Of a stretch of 52,055 bases of DNA, positions 17,551 through 25,109 are shown one piece after another. The notes beneath the pieces are model-generated. The model was not told where the DNA came from. It worked only from the letters and a program-made list of their open reading frames with translations, and did not search any database. The DNA comes from MVRV01 sp964646755 (GTDB lineage: Bacteria > Desulfobacterota > Syntrophia > Syntrophales > Smithellaceae). The DNA lies in NCBI GenBank assembly GCA_964646755.1, contig CAZYIE010000025.1, positions 1 to 52,055 of the forward strand. Reading direction: 5' to 3'. Position 1 is the stretch's first letter. Each line of letters starts with the position of its first letter. Both the position numbers and the translations under genes were made by a program.

Positions 17551-17961
17551 CTAGGAAAATTCTTCGCCAATCCATTTTTTTATCTCTTCACGAATCACTC
17601 TGTATTTATCAACATCCTCGGGGAAATTACCTATCAGACTGGAAGGATCAGCAAAGCTTTTGTGCTGCCGCTTTTCACCTCCGGGAAAATAGGGACACGC
17701 TTCTTTGGCATTATCGCATACAGTAATTACATAATCAAATTTTTCGTCTTCAAAATAATCCAGTCCCTTCGACCAATGCCTCTCCATATCAATGCCCAGT
17801 TCACTCATCACAGATGCAGCTAGGGGATCTATTTTCCCAGGTATTGTTCCCGCACTGCTTGCCTGATACTTGTCGGGATAGAGGTTATTTAAAAACGCCT
17901 CCGCCATTTGTGACCTGGCTGAATTATGCGTACAGATAAATAAAACTTTTTGCTTCTTCAT
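17551..17961 (-). CDS. arsC: Arsenate reductase, thioredoxin-coupled low-molecular-weight phosphatase type
   Basis: Reduces arsenate to arsenite in the cytoplasm, which an efflux pump can then export. The 136 residues show the phosphatase loop CTHNSAR (Cys10 to Arg16), Cys82 in VITVCDNA and Cys89 in EACPYFPG. These are the same three cysteine positions used by the Staphylococcus pI258 ArsC relay; the DP pair (Asp105-Pro106) supplies the general acid. It lies between pstS and pstC in the same orientation. Pst imports arsenate by mistake, so this position is functionally sensible. No arsenite pump or ArsR is in the window. A protein tyrosine phosphatase is the alternative, but the Cys pair favours ArsC. 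Confidence 0.9.
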   Translation of the reverse strand: MKKQKVLFICTHNSARSQMAEAFLNNLYPDKYQASSAGTIPGKIDPLAASVMSELGIDMERHWSKGLDYFEDEKFDYVITVCDNAKEACPYFPGGEKRQHKSFADPSSLIGNFPEDVDKYRVIREEIKKWIGEEFS

Positions 17962-18018
17962 TTTGAAATCCGTAATAGTCTCATTTTAACTTCATAACAT
18001 CGCACATTTTTAAATCAA

Positions 18019-18041
18019 AGCGCTGCCGGAGTGGCAGCGCT
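18019..18041 (-). terminator. Stem-loop between pstS and arsC (possible attenuator)
   Basis: AGCGCTGCC and GGCAGCGCT form a perfect 9-bp stem around a 5-base loop, 40 bases past the pstS stop. On the minus strand it is followed by TTTGATTTAAAAA, an imperfect T-rich run. It probably gives partial termination or 3' protection, so that PstS outnumbers the downstream membrane subunits, as in other pst operons. Confidence 0.6.
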
Positions 18042-18080
18042 CTATAACAATCTATACAAATTATTGACCAATAAAAATTT

Positions 18081-18929
18081 TTACTTTTTACCGCTTTTCG
18101 CCTTTGCAGGCAGAGACGTTGGCACAAATCCTTCTTTAGCAACTATCTTTTGACCTGCCGGACTTTTCAAGAAATCAATAAACTTGGCTACTTCTCCAGT
18201 CGGTTCGCCGTCAGTGTACATATATAGTTCACGGGATACAGGATATTGTTTGGAAAGCGCGGTCTCCGGAGAGGCTGCAATACCGTTAACTTCCAGAGGC
18301 CTGATCCCTTTTTTAAGATAACCCATCCCTAAATAGCCTATAGCATATTTATTTTTGGAAATTGCCGTATAAATGGCACCGTTGGACGCCAGCATCTGTG
18401 CTTTCGGCGTAACTTTGTTTTTCTTCATCACGAAATGATCCCATGTTTCAAAAGTTCCCGAGGAAGAATCCCGGGAAATTACGACAATCTTCAGATCGTC
18501 CCCGCCCACTTCGTTCCAGTTTGTTATTTTACCCTGATAAATCTGGCTTAATTGATCCGTGGAGAGATTTTTTACCTTATTCTTGGGATGCACAACAGGG
18601 ACAACCGCATCAAAAGCAACAACATGAGCCTTTGGTTTTATTCCCTTCGATTCAGCCAGGGCAATTTCTTCTTTTTTAATTTCGCGTGATGAATTGGCGA
18701 TATCTGTGGATTTATCAAGCAATGCTTTAATTCCTTCACCGGAACCACCGCCGGAAAGTGATATCTGCACTCCTTTATTGGCTTTGGCATAAGCTTCCAG
18801 CGCCGTTTGAGTGATTGGCAAAACTGTTGTTGATCCCTTAATCACAATAGAATCCGCTGCAATGGCAATGCTTCCCATGCAAAGGACTAAAGCCATGCTG
18901 AGCAATGTTTTCTTCACTATACTGATCAT
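18081..18929 (-). CDS. pstS: Periplasmic phosphate-binding protein PstS
   Basis: Captures phosphate in the periplasm and hands it to PstC/PstA. The ATG at 18929 is preferred because of GGAGG at the right spacing; an upstream in-frame start lacks one. The 282 residues begin with a signal peptide (MISIVKKTLLSMALVLCMGS, cleavage after AIA). Phosphate-binding motifs follow: KGSTTVLP, SGGGSGEGIKALL, and SRDSSSGTFETW. No lipobox Cys lies at the cleavage site, so it is soluble. The Pho-box promoter lies immediately upstream. Confidence 0.96.
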   Translation of the reverse strand: MISIVKKTLLSMALVLCMGSIAIAADSIVIKGSTTVLPITQTALEAYAKANKGVQISLSGGGSGEGIKALLDKSTDIANSSREIKKEEIALAESKGIKPKAHVVAFDAVVPVVHPKNKVKNLSTDQLSQIYQGKITNWNEVGGDDLKIVVISRDSSSGTFETWDHFVMKKNKVTPKAQMLASNGAIYTAISKNKYAIGYLGMGYLKKGIRPLEVNGIAASPETALSKQYPVSRELYMYTDGEPTGEVAKFIDFLKSPAGQKIVAKEGFVPTSLPAKAKSGKK

Positions 18930-18961
18930 TTTTGTTCCTCCATAATTTAATTTGAACACAG

Positions 18962-19004
18962 TATATATACCAAATGTTACAATTTAATGACAGAATGATG
19001 AAGA
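18962..19004 (-). promoter_or_regulatory. Pho-box promoter of the pst operon
   Basis: Minus-strand core CTGTCAT-TAAA-TTGTAAC (18993-18976), with another half-site TCTTCAT 11 bases upstream (19004-18998). A TATATA -10 follows at about 18967-18962. CTGTCAT is the classical half-site, and the 11-base repeat spacing is that of PhoB DNA binding. The arrangement and -10 spacing are shared with the porin promoter at 621-678. Confidence 0.78.
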
Positions 19005-19105
19005 TATGAAAACAATACAACAATGATGCTTGAATTCAAGTAAAAAAGAGCGTTGCAATATATTAGTGATCGAGTGCTGTAGAAATCAATGGAAATTAAT
19101 AATTC

Positions 19106-19135
19106 TTGACTAATAAACGACCGGTCTATTACAGT
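19106..19135 (+). promoter_or_regulatory. Candidate promoter with an 18-bp palindromic operator
   Basis: TTGACT (19106-19111) and TACAGT (19130-19135) form a plausible -35/-10 pair with an 18-base spacer. Within it lies TAAACGACCGGTCTATTA (19114-19131), an inverted repeat TAA-nn-GACCGGTC-nn-TTA. A dimeric repressor, for instance of the TetR kind, could bind it, but no such regulator is in the window. It would control the ferredoxin-hypA-hypB genes. Confidence 0.45.
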
Positions 19136-19169
19136 ATTTGCCGACAGCGAAAGCAATGGAAAGAAGCTC

Positions 19170-19781
19170 ATGGATGTTTACGAACGATTAAGAGAAGTCC
19201 TCGATGCCCACCCTTCAACCGCGCCGAAGGCAAAGTCGATCGACGAAATTCTGCGCATACTTTTCACACCCCAAGAGGCCGCCATGGCCGTCTTTATGAG
19301 CTATAAAGCCAGGAAACCGTCCAGTATCGCGCAAAAGGCCGGATTTCCAGAAGACGAGGCTTTGAGGCATCTGGAGATGATGGCCGAAAAGGGCATTATC
19401 TTCTCTCGCAATAAGGATGGAGAAAATCTCTACGGTCTTGCTCCGCTCATTCGAGGAAGAACCCAATTGAAACATCAACATGCCTTCGAGCCCAGCTGTT
19501 TCGAAGCACTGGTTCAAGGCGAAAAATGCACCGGTTGCACTATATGCGCCGATGAACGCTGCCCGATGAATGCCATTGAAATTATTAATGATATTGCATC
19601 AGTTAAGCCAATGGAATGCATTGGTTGCGGACTGTGTGTTACGGCCTGCCCCACTGGAGCTATCGAACTTAAGGTAAGAAAGCAGGTGCCGTCAATTCCG
19701 CCAACAGTAACGGAAATGGGCGCCAAAGTCCTGCAGGAAAAAGGCAGGCTTGACGCTTTCCTGAAAATAATGCAAGATTAA
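19170..19781 (+). CDS. Dicluster 4Fe-4S ferredoxin-like protein with N-terminal winged-helix-like region
   Basis: The 203 residues have two parts. About 1-100 is helical with a winged-helix look (PSSIAQKAGFPEDEALRHLEMM, then EKGIIFSR) similar to transcription-factor-like modules in some iron-sulfur proteins. About 115-170 is a two-cluster ferredoxin: Cys120, 123, 126 and 131 (one residue longer than usual before the last Cys) and Cys150, 153, 156 and 160 followed by Pro. It is probably a cytoplasmic electron carrier or redox-sensing adaptor. It precedes hypA by 23 bases, so a link with hydrogenase maturation or use is likely, though no hydrogenase gene is visible here. Confidence 0.8.
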   Translation: MDVYERLREVLDAHPSTAPKAKSIDEILRILFTPQEAAMAVFMSYKARKPSSIAQKAGFPEDEALRHLEMMAEKGIIFSRNKDGENLYGLAPLIRGRTQLKHQHAFEPSCFEALVQGEKCTGCTICADERCPMNAIEIINDIASVKPMECIGCGLCVTACPTGAIELKVRKQVPSIPPTVTEMGAKVLQEKGRLDAFLKIMQD

Positions 19782-19804
19782 CGAAAATAGAAAGTGTTTA
19801 CCGC

Positions 19805-20155
19805 ATGCACGAACTGCCGATAATTGAAAGCATTTTGAATATTGTCCTGAAGCACGCTCGAATGAACAATGCAAGGAAGGTGATGTCTATCGACCTGCAA
19901 ATAGGCAAACTCAGCGAATTAGAGGATGAATGGCTGCAACGATATTTCGATTACTTAAGTAAAGGCACAGAAGCCGAGGGAGCAAAGCTGAAAATCGAAA
20001 GGACACCCATTATGATGCAATGCGCTGCCTGCTCTGCTTCCTATGAGGTGGATATGGCGCAGATGGGAAATCTTATTTGTCCAACCTGCGGTTCAAACCG
20101 CGGCACACTTCTTTCGGGGAAAAATTACTATATCAAGTCAATGGAGGTGCAGTAA
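19805..20155 (+). CDS. hypA: Hydrogenase nickel-insertion protein HypA
   Basis: HypA delivers nickel to [NiFe]-hydrogenase together with HypB. The 116 residues start MHEL, with the conserved His2-Glu3 nickel site at the N-terminus. The zinc site is formed by Cys73 and Cys76 (CAAC) and Cys92 and Cys95 (CPTC). Length is normal. The stop codon TAA overlaps the hypB ATG by one base, so translation is coupled. The other hyp genes (CDEF) and structural genes must be elsewhere. Confidence 0.93.
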   Translation: MHELPIIESILNIVLKHARMNNARKVMSIDLQIGKLSELEDEWLQRYFDYLSKGTEAEGAKLKIERTPIMMQCAACSASYEVDMAQMGNLICPTCGSNRGTLLSGKNYYIKSMEVQ

Positions 20156-20826
20156 TGGCAGGTGTCAGACTGATTGACGTTAAAGAAGAAATTCTTGCCG
20201 ATAATACTAAGCAGGCTGCAGCAATCAGAGAAGGGCTGCGGAGAAAAAAGACCATGCTTATTAACCTGATGTCTTCCCCTGGTTCTGGTAAAACCAGCCT
20301 TATTCTGCGCACACTTGATGGCCTGAAAGGCAGCATAAAAACCGGCATAATCGAGGCCGATATTGAATCCACCGTTGATGCTGAAAAGGTTGCTGCCCGA
20401 GGCATTCCCGCAATTCAGCTCAGAACAGGAGGTTTCTGTCATCTGGATGCGACCATGGTTACCCAGGGGCTCGATGCGCTGGCAGAATATGATCTTGACC
20501 TGATTATCATTGAAAACGTAGGCAACCTTGTATGTCCGGCGGAATTCGATACCGGCGCGCACAAAAACGTGATGATCCTGAGCGTTCCCGAAGGGGACGA
20601 CAAACCGCTGAAATATCCCCTGATGTTCTCCATCTGTGATTTATTATTCATCAATAAAGTTGACTATCTGTCACTCAGTGATTTTGACATGGCTGCCCTG
20701 CGCAAGCGAGTTTTAATCTTGAATCCCCGCATTGTCATTTTGGAAGTTTCCTGCAAAACAGGCGCGGGCATCGAAGCCTGGATAAACTGGTTGAAGGGTG
20801 AAGTTGACACTTTCAGACAGGGCTAA
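20155..20826 (+). CDS. hypB: Hydrogenase maturation GTPase HypB
   Basis: GTPase that drives nickel insertion into [NiFe]-hydrogenase. The ATG at 20155 follows GGAGG and overlaps the hypA stop. The 223 residues have the P-loop SSPGSGKTS (about 40-48), switch residues in EADIEST, the metal-site GGFCHLDATMV, ENVGNLVCPAEFD and the base-recognition NKVD. It lacks the N-terminal CxxCGC motif and the His-rich stretch found in some HypB proteins. It therefore probably cannot store nickel and relies on HypA or SlyD-like partners. Confidence 0.94.
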   Translation: MAGVRLIDVKEEILADNTKQAAAIREGLRRKKTMLINLMSSPGSGKTSLILRTLDGLKGSIKTGIIEADIESTVDAEKVAARGIPAIQLRTGGFCHLDATMVTQGLDALAEYDLDLIIIENVGNLVCPAEFDTGAHKNVMILSVPEGDDKPLKYPLMFSICDLLFINKVDYLSLSDFDMAALRKRVLILNPRIVILEVSCKTGAGIEAWINWLKGEVDTFRQG

Positions 20827-20886
20827 AAGGAGGGAAATACTGCTGAGTTTTTATTTTCGAACCATCAGTCTTCATGAAGGCCGGCG

Positions 20887-21627
20887 ATGAAATCATTTTT
20901 AAATCCAGCAACCGCCTTGATTGGCTTTGCCCTGACCTCCTTTTTTGCTTTTACTCAGGAGTGGTCCGTTCAGGAATTCTGCTGGAGCGTTTGGCTTGCC
21001 GGGCTTTTTTACTCATGGGCTTGCGTTATTACGGCAGCTATTCAAATTCTGCTGACCGCCAGAACACAGAAGGAATACTATGATAAAAACGTGCCCTTCA
21101 TCAACCGAATTCCCCCCATGGTATTTGCTATTGGAATTACTCCTGTAACTTTGATTGCAGGTTTTATCGCGCTTTATCTTTACTGCTATCTGTTTTCGTT
21201 CTACGGAATTTTTCTGTCGGTATTTGCCGAGATGGAACCCCATTCGCTTTTCGGCAGAAACGGTTTCATCAATTCCGATTTCTTCACGCCCGTAACCTAC
21301 CTGGCGGAGAGCTTATGGCCCATGATACTGGCAACACTTATCGCGAACGCTGATGATTTTCTGCAAAAAAAGCCATGGGAAAGAATCTTATTTCCTTTTA
21401 AATCCAATACAATTCTCCGCATCCACATTATGACCATTGCTTTACCATTTTTAATGATGATTGCGTGGGCACTGTTCAGAACAGCATACCAGCCCGTGAC
21501 TATTGTGCTTCTCATAGGTATTTTTTATTTCCTGCCGAAGAAGCGGCATAAAGACAGTAAGATTAGCCAGAACTCCAAACAAAAATCCGGGGCGACGTTA
21601 ACGGATTGTGATGCTGAAAAGTGTTAG
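20887..21627 (+). CDS. Integral membrane protein of unknown function
   Basis: The 246 residues are strongly hydrophobic, with about six predicted membrane helices (near 8-26, 34-58, 75-105, 140-160, 178-200 and 205-222). They end in a short basic, Lys-rich tail, probably cytoplasmic. Aromatic residues are abundant. I see no enzyme motif and do not recognise the family. It lies 60 bases after hypB on the same strand with a modest AAGG before the ATG. It may belong to the same operon; function unknown. It ends 27 bases from convergent phoB. Confidence 0.75.
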   Translation: MKSFLNPATALIGFALTSFFAFTQEWSVQEFCWSVWLAGLFYSWACVITAAIQILLTARTQKEYYDKNVPFINRIPPMVFAIGITPVTLIAGFIALYLYCYLFSFYGIFLSVFAEMEPHSLFGRNGFINSDFFTPVTYLAESLWPMILATLIANADDFLQKKPWERILFPFKSNTILRIHIMTIALPFLMMIAWALFRTAYQPVTIVLLIGIFYFLPKKRHKDSKISQNSKQKSGATLTDCDAEKC

Positions 21628-21654
21628 AAAGAAGCCTGATTGCTAGTTCCGCTT

Positions 21655-22353
21655 TTACATTGTTTCATTGAATTTATAGCCGACGCCACGGACGGTAATA
21701 ATATACTGAGGGTTATCAATGTCTTTTTCAATCTGGCTGCGCAGGCGCTTGATGTGGACATCGACGGCCCGGGGAGTAACAAAGGTATCATGACCCCAGA
21801 TATTATCTAAAATCTGGTCTCGAGTATAGACTCTACCGGGATGTTGAGTAAAAAAGAAAAGTAATTTTATTTCGGTAGGACTGAGCGTTACTTTCCTGCC
21901 ATCAGACATCACTTCATATGAAGCGTAATCTATTTTTAAACCGCGATAAGAAAATTTTTCTTTTAAGTGCTGTTTGTTTTCATCACGCATCCGGCGTAGA
22001 ATTGCCCGCACTCTCGCAACAAGCTCCTTGATGCTGAATGGTTTGGTAATATAATCATCAGCACCAATTTCCAACCCGATTATTTTATCAGTTTCATCAA
22101 CCTTTGCCGTCACCATAATAATAGGCAAACTGGCCGTATCAGGATTATTGCGTATAGCTTTGCATACATCAATCCCGGACAGGCGAGGAAGCATCAGATC
22201 AAGAATCATCAGATTGGGTTTATGCAATTTAACAAGTCTTAAGGCAGCCTCCCCATCATATGCTTTGATCACGGAGAATCCTTCCTTTTCCAAATTGTAA
22301 GAGATTAATTCGACAATATCTTTTTCATCATCGATAATAAGTATTTTTGTCAT
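21655..22353 (-). CDS. phoB: PhoB-family response regulator
   Basis: OmpR/PhoB-type transcription factor. ATG 22353 gives the canonical start MTKILIIDDEKD; an ATG at 22377 adds eight residues without a better ribosome site. The 232 residues have a receiver domain (acidic pair in IDDEKD, phospho-Asp in LMILDLMLP, MVTAK, TKPF) and a winged-helix DNA-binding domain (LSPTEIKLLFFFTQHPGRVYTR, VDVHIKRLRSQIE, TVRGVGYKF). It is the only OmpR/PhoB-type regulator in the window and is close to the pst-phoR operon, so PhoB is the natural assignment. It would bind the Pho boxes described here. Cognate pairing with PhoR is inferred. Confidence 0.85.
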   Translation of the reverse strand: MTKILIIDDEKDIVELISYNLEKEGFSVIKAYDGEAALRLVKLHKPNLMILDLMLPRLSGIDVCKAIRNNPDTASLPIIMVTAKVDETDKIIGLEIGADDYITKPFSIKELVARVRAILRRMRDENKQHLKEKFSYRGLKIDYASYEVMSDGRKVTLSPTEIKLLFFFTQHPGRVYTRDQILDNIWGHDTFVTPRAVDVHIKRLRSQIEKDIDNPQYIITVRGVGYKFNETM

Positions 22354-22386
22354 AAGTTGTTTCCGGTACCGGCTCATTGAGGGGTT

Positions 22387-22430
22387 TTGATGGGGGCTAA
22401 TGCAAAGCGCACACTACCCCTTAACATCAA
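22387..22430 (-). other. Hairpin in the phoB leader
   Basis: TTGATG (22387-22392) followed by GGGG pairs with CCCC (22417-22420) and CATCAA (22425-22430), with a 4-base bulge between the two stem segments. No T-run follows on either strand. It lies between the stop of the EF-Tu-domain-like gene and phoB and may be a leader or processing structure. Confidence 0.4.
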
Positions 22431-22476
22431 TGCTTATCTGATGGACTCATATAAAACCTAATGGCCTGAATAAAAT

Positions 22477-22737
22477 TTAATCAGGTATCATTTTATACAC
22501 TTCATCGCCGGGACGCACGCGATCGGATACTTTCACTCCGATAAAATCGCCGGCAATAGCTTTTGGAACCGACTTGTTGTCCACTTCCAGCGATTTTACC
22601 TCGTCAATGAAATCAGTAGTGTGACCGGAATATTTAATGCTGTCACCAACATTCAATTCGCCGTCGGTAATCTTCACTGCCGCAACCGAGGGTTTGGAAA
22701 AGAATTTGACTACTTCGCCGATTTTCTGTTCTGCCAT
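22477..22737 (-). CDS. Small translation-elongation-factor-like protein (EF-Tu domain 2-like barrel)
   Basis: The 86 residues form what looks like a single beta-barrel of the translation-factor domain 2 fold: IGEVVKFFSKPSVAAVKI, GELNVGDSIKYSGHTTDF, EVKSLEVDNKSV, GDFIGVKVSDRVRPGDEVY. The GTPase domain is absent, so it is a stand-alone module. Similar short proteins annotated only as elongation-factor-like occur in many anaerobes and archaea; their role is unknown to me. The ATG follows GGAGGTC. It has its own leader with a hairpin and lies downstream of the rplQ terminator, so it is probably an independent transcript. Confidence 0.8.
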   Translation of the reverse strand: MAEQKIGEVVKFFSKPSVAAVKITDGELNVGDSIKYSGHTTDFIDEVKSLEVDNKSVPKAIAGDFIGVKVSDRVRPGDEVYKMIPD

Positions 22738-22766
22738 GGAATGACCTCCATTTAACTAAAGGTGTT

Positions 22767-22815
22767 TAGGCTGAAGGCTTTTAGATAAGCCTAATAGCCC
22801 ACAGCCTTCAGTCTA
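22767..22815 (-). other. Stem-loop in the leader of the elongation-factor-like gene
   Basis: TAGGCTGAAGGC (22767-22778) pairs with GCCTTCAGTCTA (22804-22815): 12 bp with one G-T wobble and a 25-base loop. On the plus strand a T6 run follows a few bases later; on the minus strand, where the gene lies, none does. No plus-strand transcript ends here, so a leader structure is more likely than a terminator. Confidence 0.5.
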
Positions 22816-22856
22816 ATCTGCTTTTTTAATACATTTTTTAATGTGGATTTACAAGA

Positions 22857-22889
22857 ATTAAAAAAGGCAGGGCGTTTTGCCCTGCCTTT
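22857..22889 (-). terminator. Rho-independent terminator of the ribosomal supercluster
   Basis: AAAGGCAGGGC (22863-22873) and GCCCTGCCTTT (22879-22889) form a perfect 11-bp stem with a 5-base loop. On the minus strand it is followed by TTTTTTAATTC. It lies 31 bases after the rplQ stop and marks the end of the alpha operon. Confidence 0.92.
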
Positions 22890-22919
22890 ATGAATATCTG
22901 AATTGGAAGATTTGATCTA

Positions 22920-23336
22920 TTACGCTACAACTTCTTTTGCTTTAGCCTTTGTCTTGGGCTTGGCTTTTTCTTTCTTTTTCTCGTCGGGAATAAATTCCAG
23001 GATGGAAACAGGTGCATTATCGCCAAAACGATAACCAACCTTGATTATTCGAGTATATCCGCCCGGGCGCGTTCGATAACGTTCCGAAAGTTCACCAAAG
23101 AGCTTACTCACTATCGACTTATCCCGGACTACAGACAGGGCTTGACGGCGCGCATGTAAATCGCCTCTTTTGCCCAAGGTAATCATTCTTTCCGCCAATT
23201 TCCTCAATTCTTTTGCCTTGCAGTCTGTCGTACGAATACTTTCATGTTTTAATACGGAAGTAACCATATTACGAAGCATGGCTTCCTTATGGCTAGAAGT
23301 TCTACCTAGCTTTCTGCCCGCTCTACCATGATACAT
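22920..23336 (-). CDS. rplQ: 50S ribosomal protein L17
   Basis: A large-subunit protein at the peptide exit region. The 138 residues start MYHGRAGRKLGRTSSHKEAM, the family N-terminus, and include RPGGYTRIIK. The C-terminus carries an extra Lys/Ala-rich tail of about 20 residues beyond the conserved core (EKAKPKTKAKAKE). It is the last gene of the alpha operon, 62 bases after the rpoA stop, and is followed by the terminator. Confidence 0.97.
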   Translation of the reverse strand: MYHGRAGRKLGRTSSHKEAMLRNMVTSVLKHESIRTTDCKAKELRKLAERMITLGKRGDLHARRQALSVVRDKSIVSKLFGELSERYRTRPGGYTRIIKVGYRFGDNAPVSILEFIPDEKKKEKAKPKTKAKAKEVVA

Positions 23337-23398
23337 TGCTAATATATTCCTTTCCTGACAATCAGTTATCTCAAAATAGCTAAATTTTCGCTATTATA

Positions 23399-24391
23399 TT
23401 ACTCGCCTTTTTCAGCCCAAGGAGCATAATCAAGTTTCATGCCGAAATTAAGATTGTATTCGTTAAGAATTTCTTTAATTTCAGTCAGGGACTTGCGGCC
23501 AAAGTTTTTCGTTTTGAGCATTTCTGCTTCTGTTCTCTGTACCAATTCGCCAATTGTGTTGATCCCGGCATTTTTCAAGCAATTGGCCGAACGAACAGAA
23601 AGTTCTAAATCTTCTACTGTGCGCAGCAACACTTCATTGACATTGTCTTTTTCATCCGCGATTTCTGGTATTAATTCTTCTGCAACCTCTTCGAAATTGA
23701 TGAAAACATCCAATTGCTGTTTCAATATTTTGGCTGAATAGGCAACGGCATCTTCAGGTCTTAAGCTGCCATCAGTCCATACTTCCAAAACAAGTTTATC
23801 GAAATCGGTTATCTGCCCGACACGCGCATGGGAAACAATGTAGTTAACTTTTTTAACCGGAGAAAAAATCGCGTCAATGTTAATTGTGCCCTCAGGCTGA
23901 TCAGCATCCAACTCTTTCTTCGCCGGATTGTATCCTTTGCCCATCTTTACGAGTAATTCCGCCTTAAAGGAATTCCCTCCTGACGACATCGTCGCAATGT
24001 AATGATCAGGATTTAAAACCTCAACCGTGCCATCAGTGATAATATCGCCTGCTGTGATTACACCCGGACGGGATACGTCAATGTGCACTACCTTCGTATC
24101 AGTTTGACCGAGTTTAAAGCGCACACCTTTTAAATTCAAAATTATATCGGTTACATCCTCTTTAACACCAGGAATTGTGGAAAACTCATGTAAAACGCTA
24201 TCAATTTTAATCGATACAATCGCAGTTCCTCGAATGGAAGAAAGCAATACCCGCCTTAGAGCATTCCCTAATGTTATCCCATAACCTCTTTCCAGCGGTT
24301 GAATGGTAAATTCACCATATAAACGCGTATGTGTCGATTCATCTACATCTATACGTTTGGGACGTATCAAACTCGACCAGTTTCTCTGCAT
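23399..24391 (-). CDS. rpoA: RNA polymerase alpha subunit
   Basis: Start at ATG 24391 (MQRNWSSLIRPKR), with a G-rich ribosome site; a GTG 12 bases upstream is less likely. The 330 residues contain the assembly domain (GYGITLGNALRRVLLSSIRGTA, conserved in all alpha subunits) and, after an acidic linker (about 225-245), the C-terminal DNA-binding domain (SVRSANCLKNAGINTIGELV, NFGRKSLTEIKEIL). Alpha dimerises to nucleate the polymerase and contacts UP elements and activators. It lies between rpsD and rplQ as usual. Confidence 0.98.
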   Translation of the reverse strand: MQRNWSSLIRPKRIDVDESTHTRLYGEFTIQPLERGYGITLGNALRRVLLSSIRGTAIVSIKIDSVLHEFSTIPGVKEDVTDIILNLKGVRFKLGQTDTKVVHIDVSRPGVITAGDIITDGTVEVLNPDHYIATMSSGGNSFKAELLVKMGKGYNPAKKELDADQPEGTINIDAIFSPVKKVNYIVSHARVGQITDFDKLVLEVWTDGSLRPEDAVAYSAKILKQQLDVFINFEEVAEELIPEIADEKDNVNEVLLRTVEDLELSVRSANCLKNAGINTIGELVQRTEAEMLKTKNFGRKSLTEIKEILNEYNLNFGMKLDYAPWAEKGE

Positions 24392-24432
24392 AATAAAACC
24401 CACCCTTTAGCTGGTTTATGAAAAATTCGTTC

Positions 24433-25062
24433 TTACTTAGAATAAAGTTCTACGACAAGCTGTTCCTGCACCGGCATAGTCAAGTCTTCCCGTACCGGCA
24501 ACATTTTAATAGAGGCGCTGAAGTTTTCTTTATCCAATGCCAGCCATTGAGGCATACCACGTCTTGTTACTGTTTCCATAGCTTCCAGTATCCGTGTTAT
24601 CTTGCGGCTGCCTTCTTTAACAGTAATGACATCGCCCGCTTTGAGCAAATACGATGGAATATTTACCGGCTTACTATTAACCAAAAAATGACCATGGGTA
24701 ACCAGTTGTCTTGCTTCATCCCGGGAATTAGAAAAACCCGTCCGGAAAACCATATTGTCCATTCTTCTTTCCAGCAGCACGAGCAAATTTGTTCCCGTAA
24801 TACCCTTTAGCTGATCGGCCTTTTTAAAATATCCCCTAAACTGCTTTTCCAACAGCCGATACATTCTCTTGAGCTTTTGCTTTTCGCGTAACTGCACACC
24901 ATAATCAGAAGCTTGTTTTTTATGCCCCTGACCATGTTGCCCTGGAGCATAACCCCTTCTTTCAAAAGCACACTTCTCCGAATAGCACCGGTCACCCTTA
25001 AGAAAAAGCTTCAAGCCTTCCCGGCGACACAACCTACATGAGGAATCCGTATATCTTGCCAA
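24433..25062 (-). CDS. rpsD: 30S ribosomal protein S4, zinc-binding form
   Basis: A primary 16S rRNA binder and, in many bacteria, the translational repressor of the alpha operon. The 209 residues have the N-terminal zinc site of the C+ type (CRLC, then GDRCYSEKC), followed by RRGYAPGQHGQ and the S4 RNA-binding domain (RRMDNMVFRTGFSNSRDEARQLVTHGH region). It lies between rpsK and rpoA. The Cys ligands distinguish it from the zinc-free S4 of E. coli. Confidence 0.97.
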   Translation of the reverse strand: MARYTDSSCRLCRREGLKLFLKGDRCYSEKCAFERRGYAPGQHGQGHKKQASDYGVQLREKQKLKRMYRLLEKQFRGYFKKADQLKGITGTNLLVLLERRMDNMVFRTGFSNSRDEARQLVTHGHFLVNSKPVNIPSYLLKAGDVITVKEGSRKITRILEAMETVTRRGMPQWLALDKENFSASIKMLPVREDLTMPVQEQLVVELYSK

Positions 25063-25109
25063 AAAACGCCTCCCTATTATCTAATTATTCGTTATCTGTT
25101 TTTACCTGA

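Noticed and set aside
22767..22815. Plus-strand terminator
   Set aside because: The T-run is on the plus strand, but no plus-strand gene ends here; a leader hairpin for the minus-strand gene is more likely.
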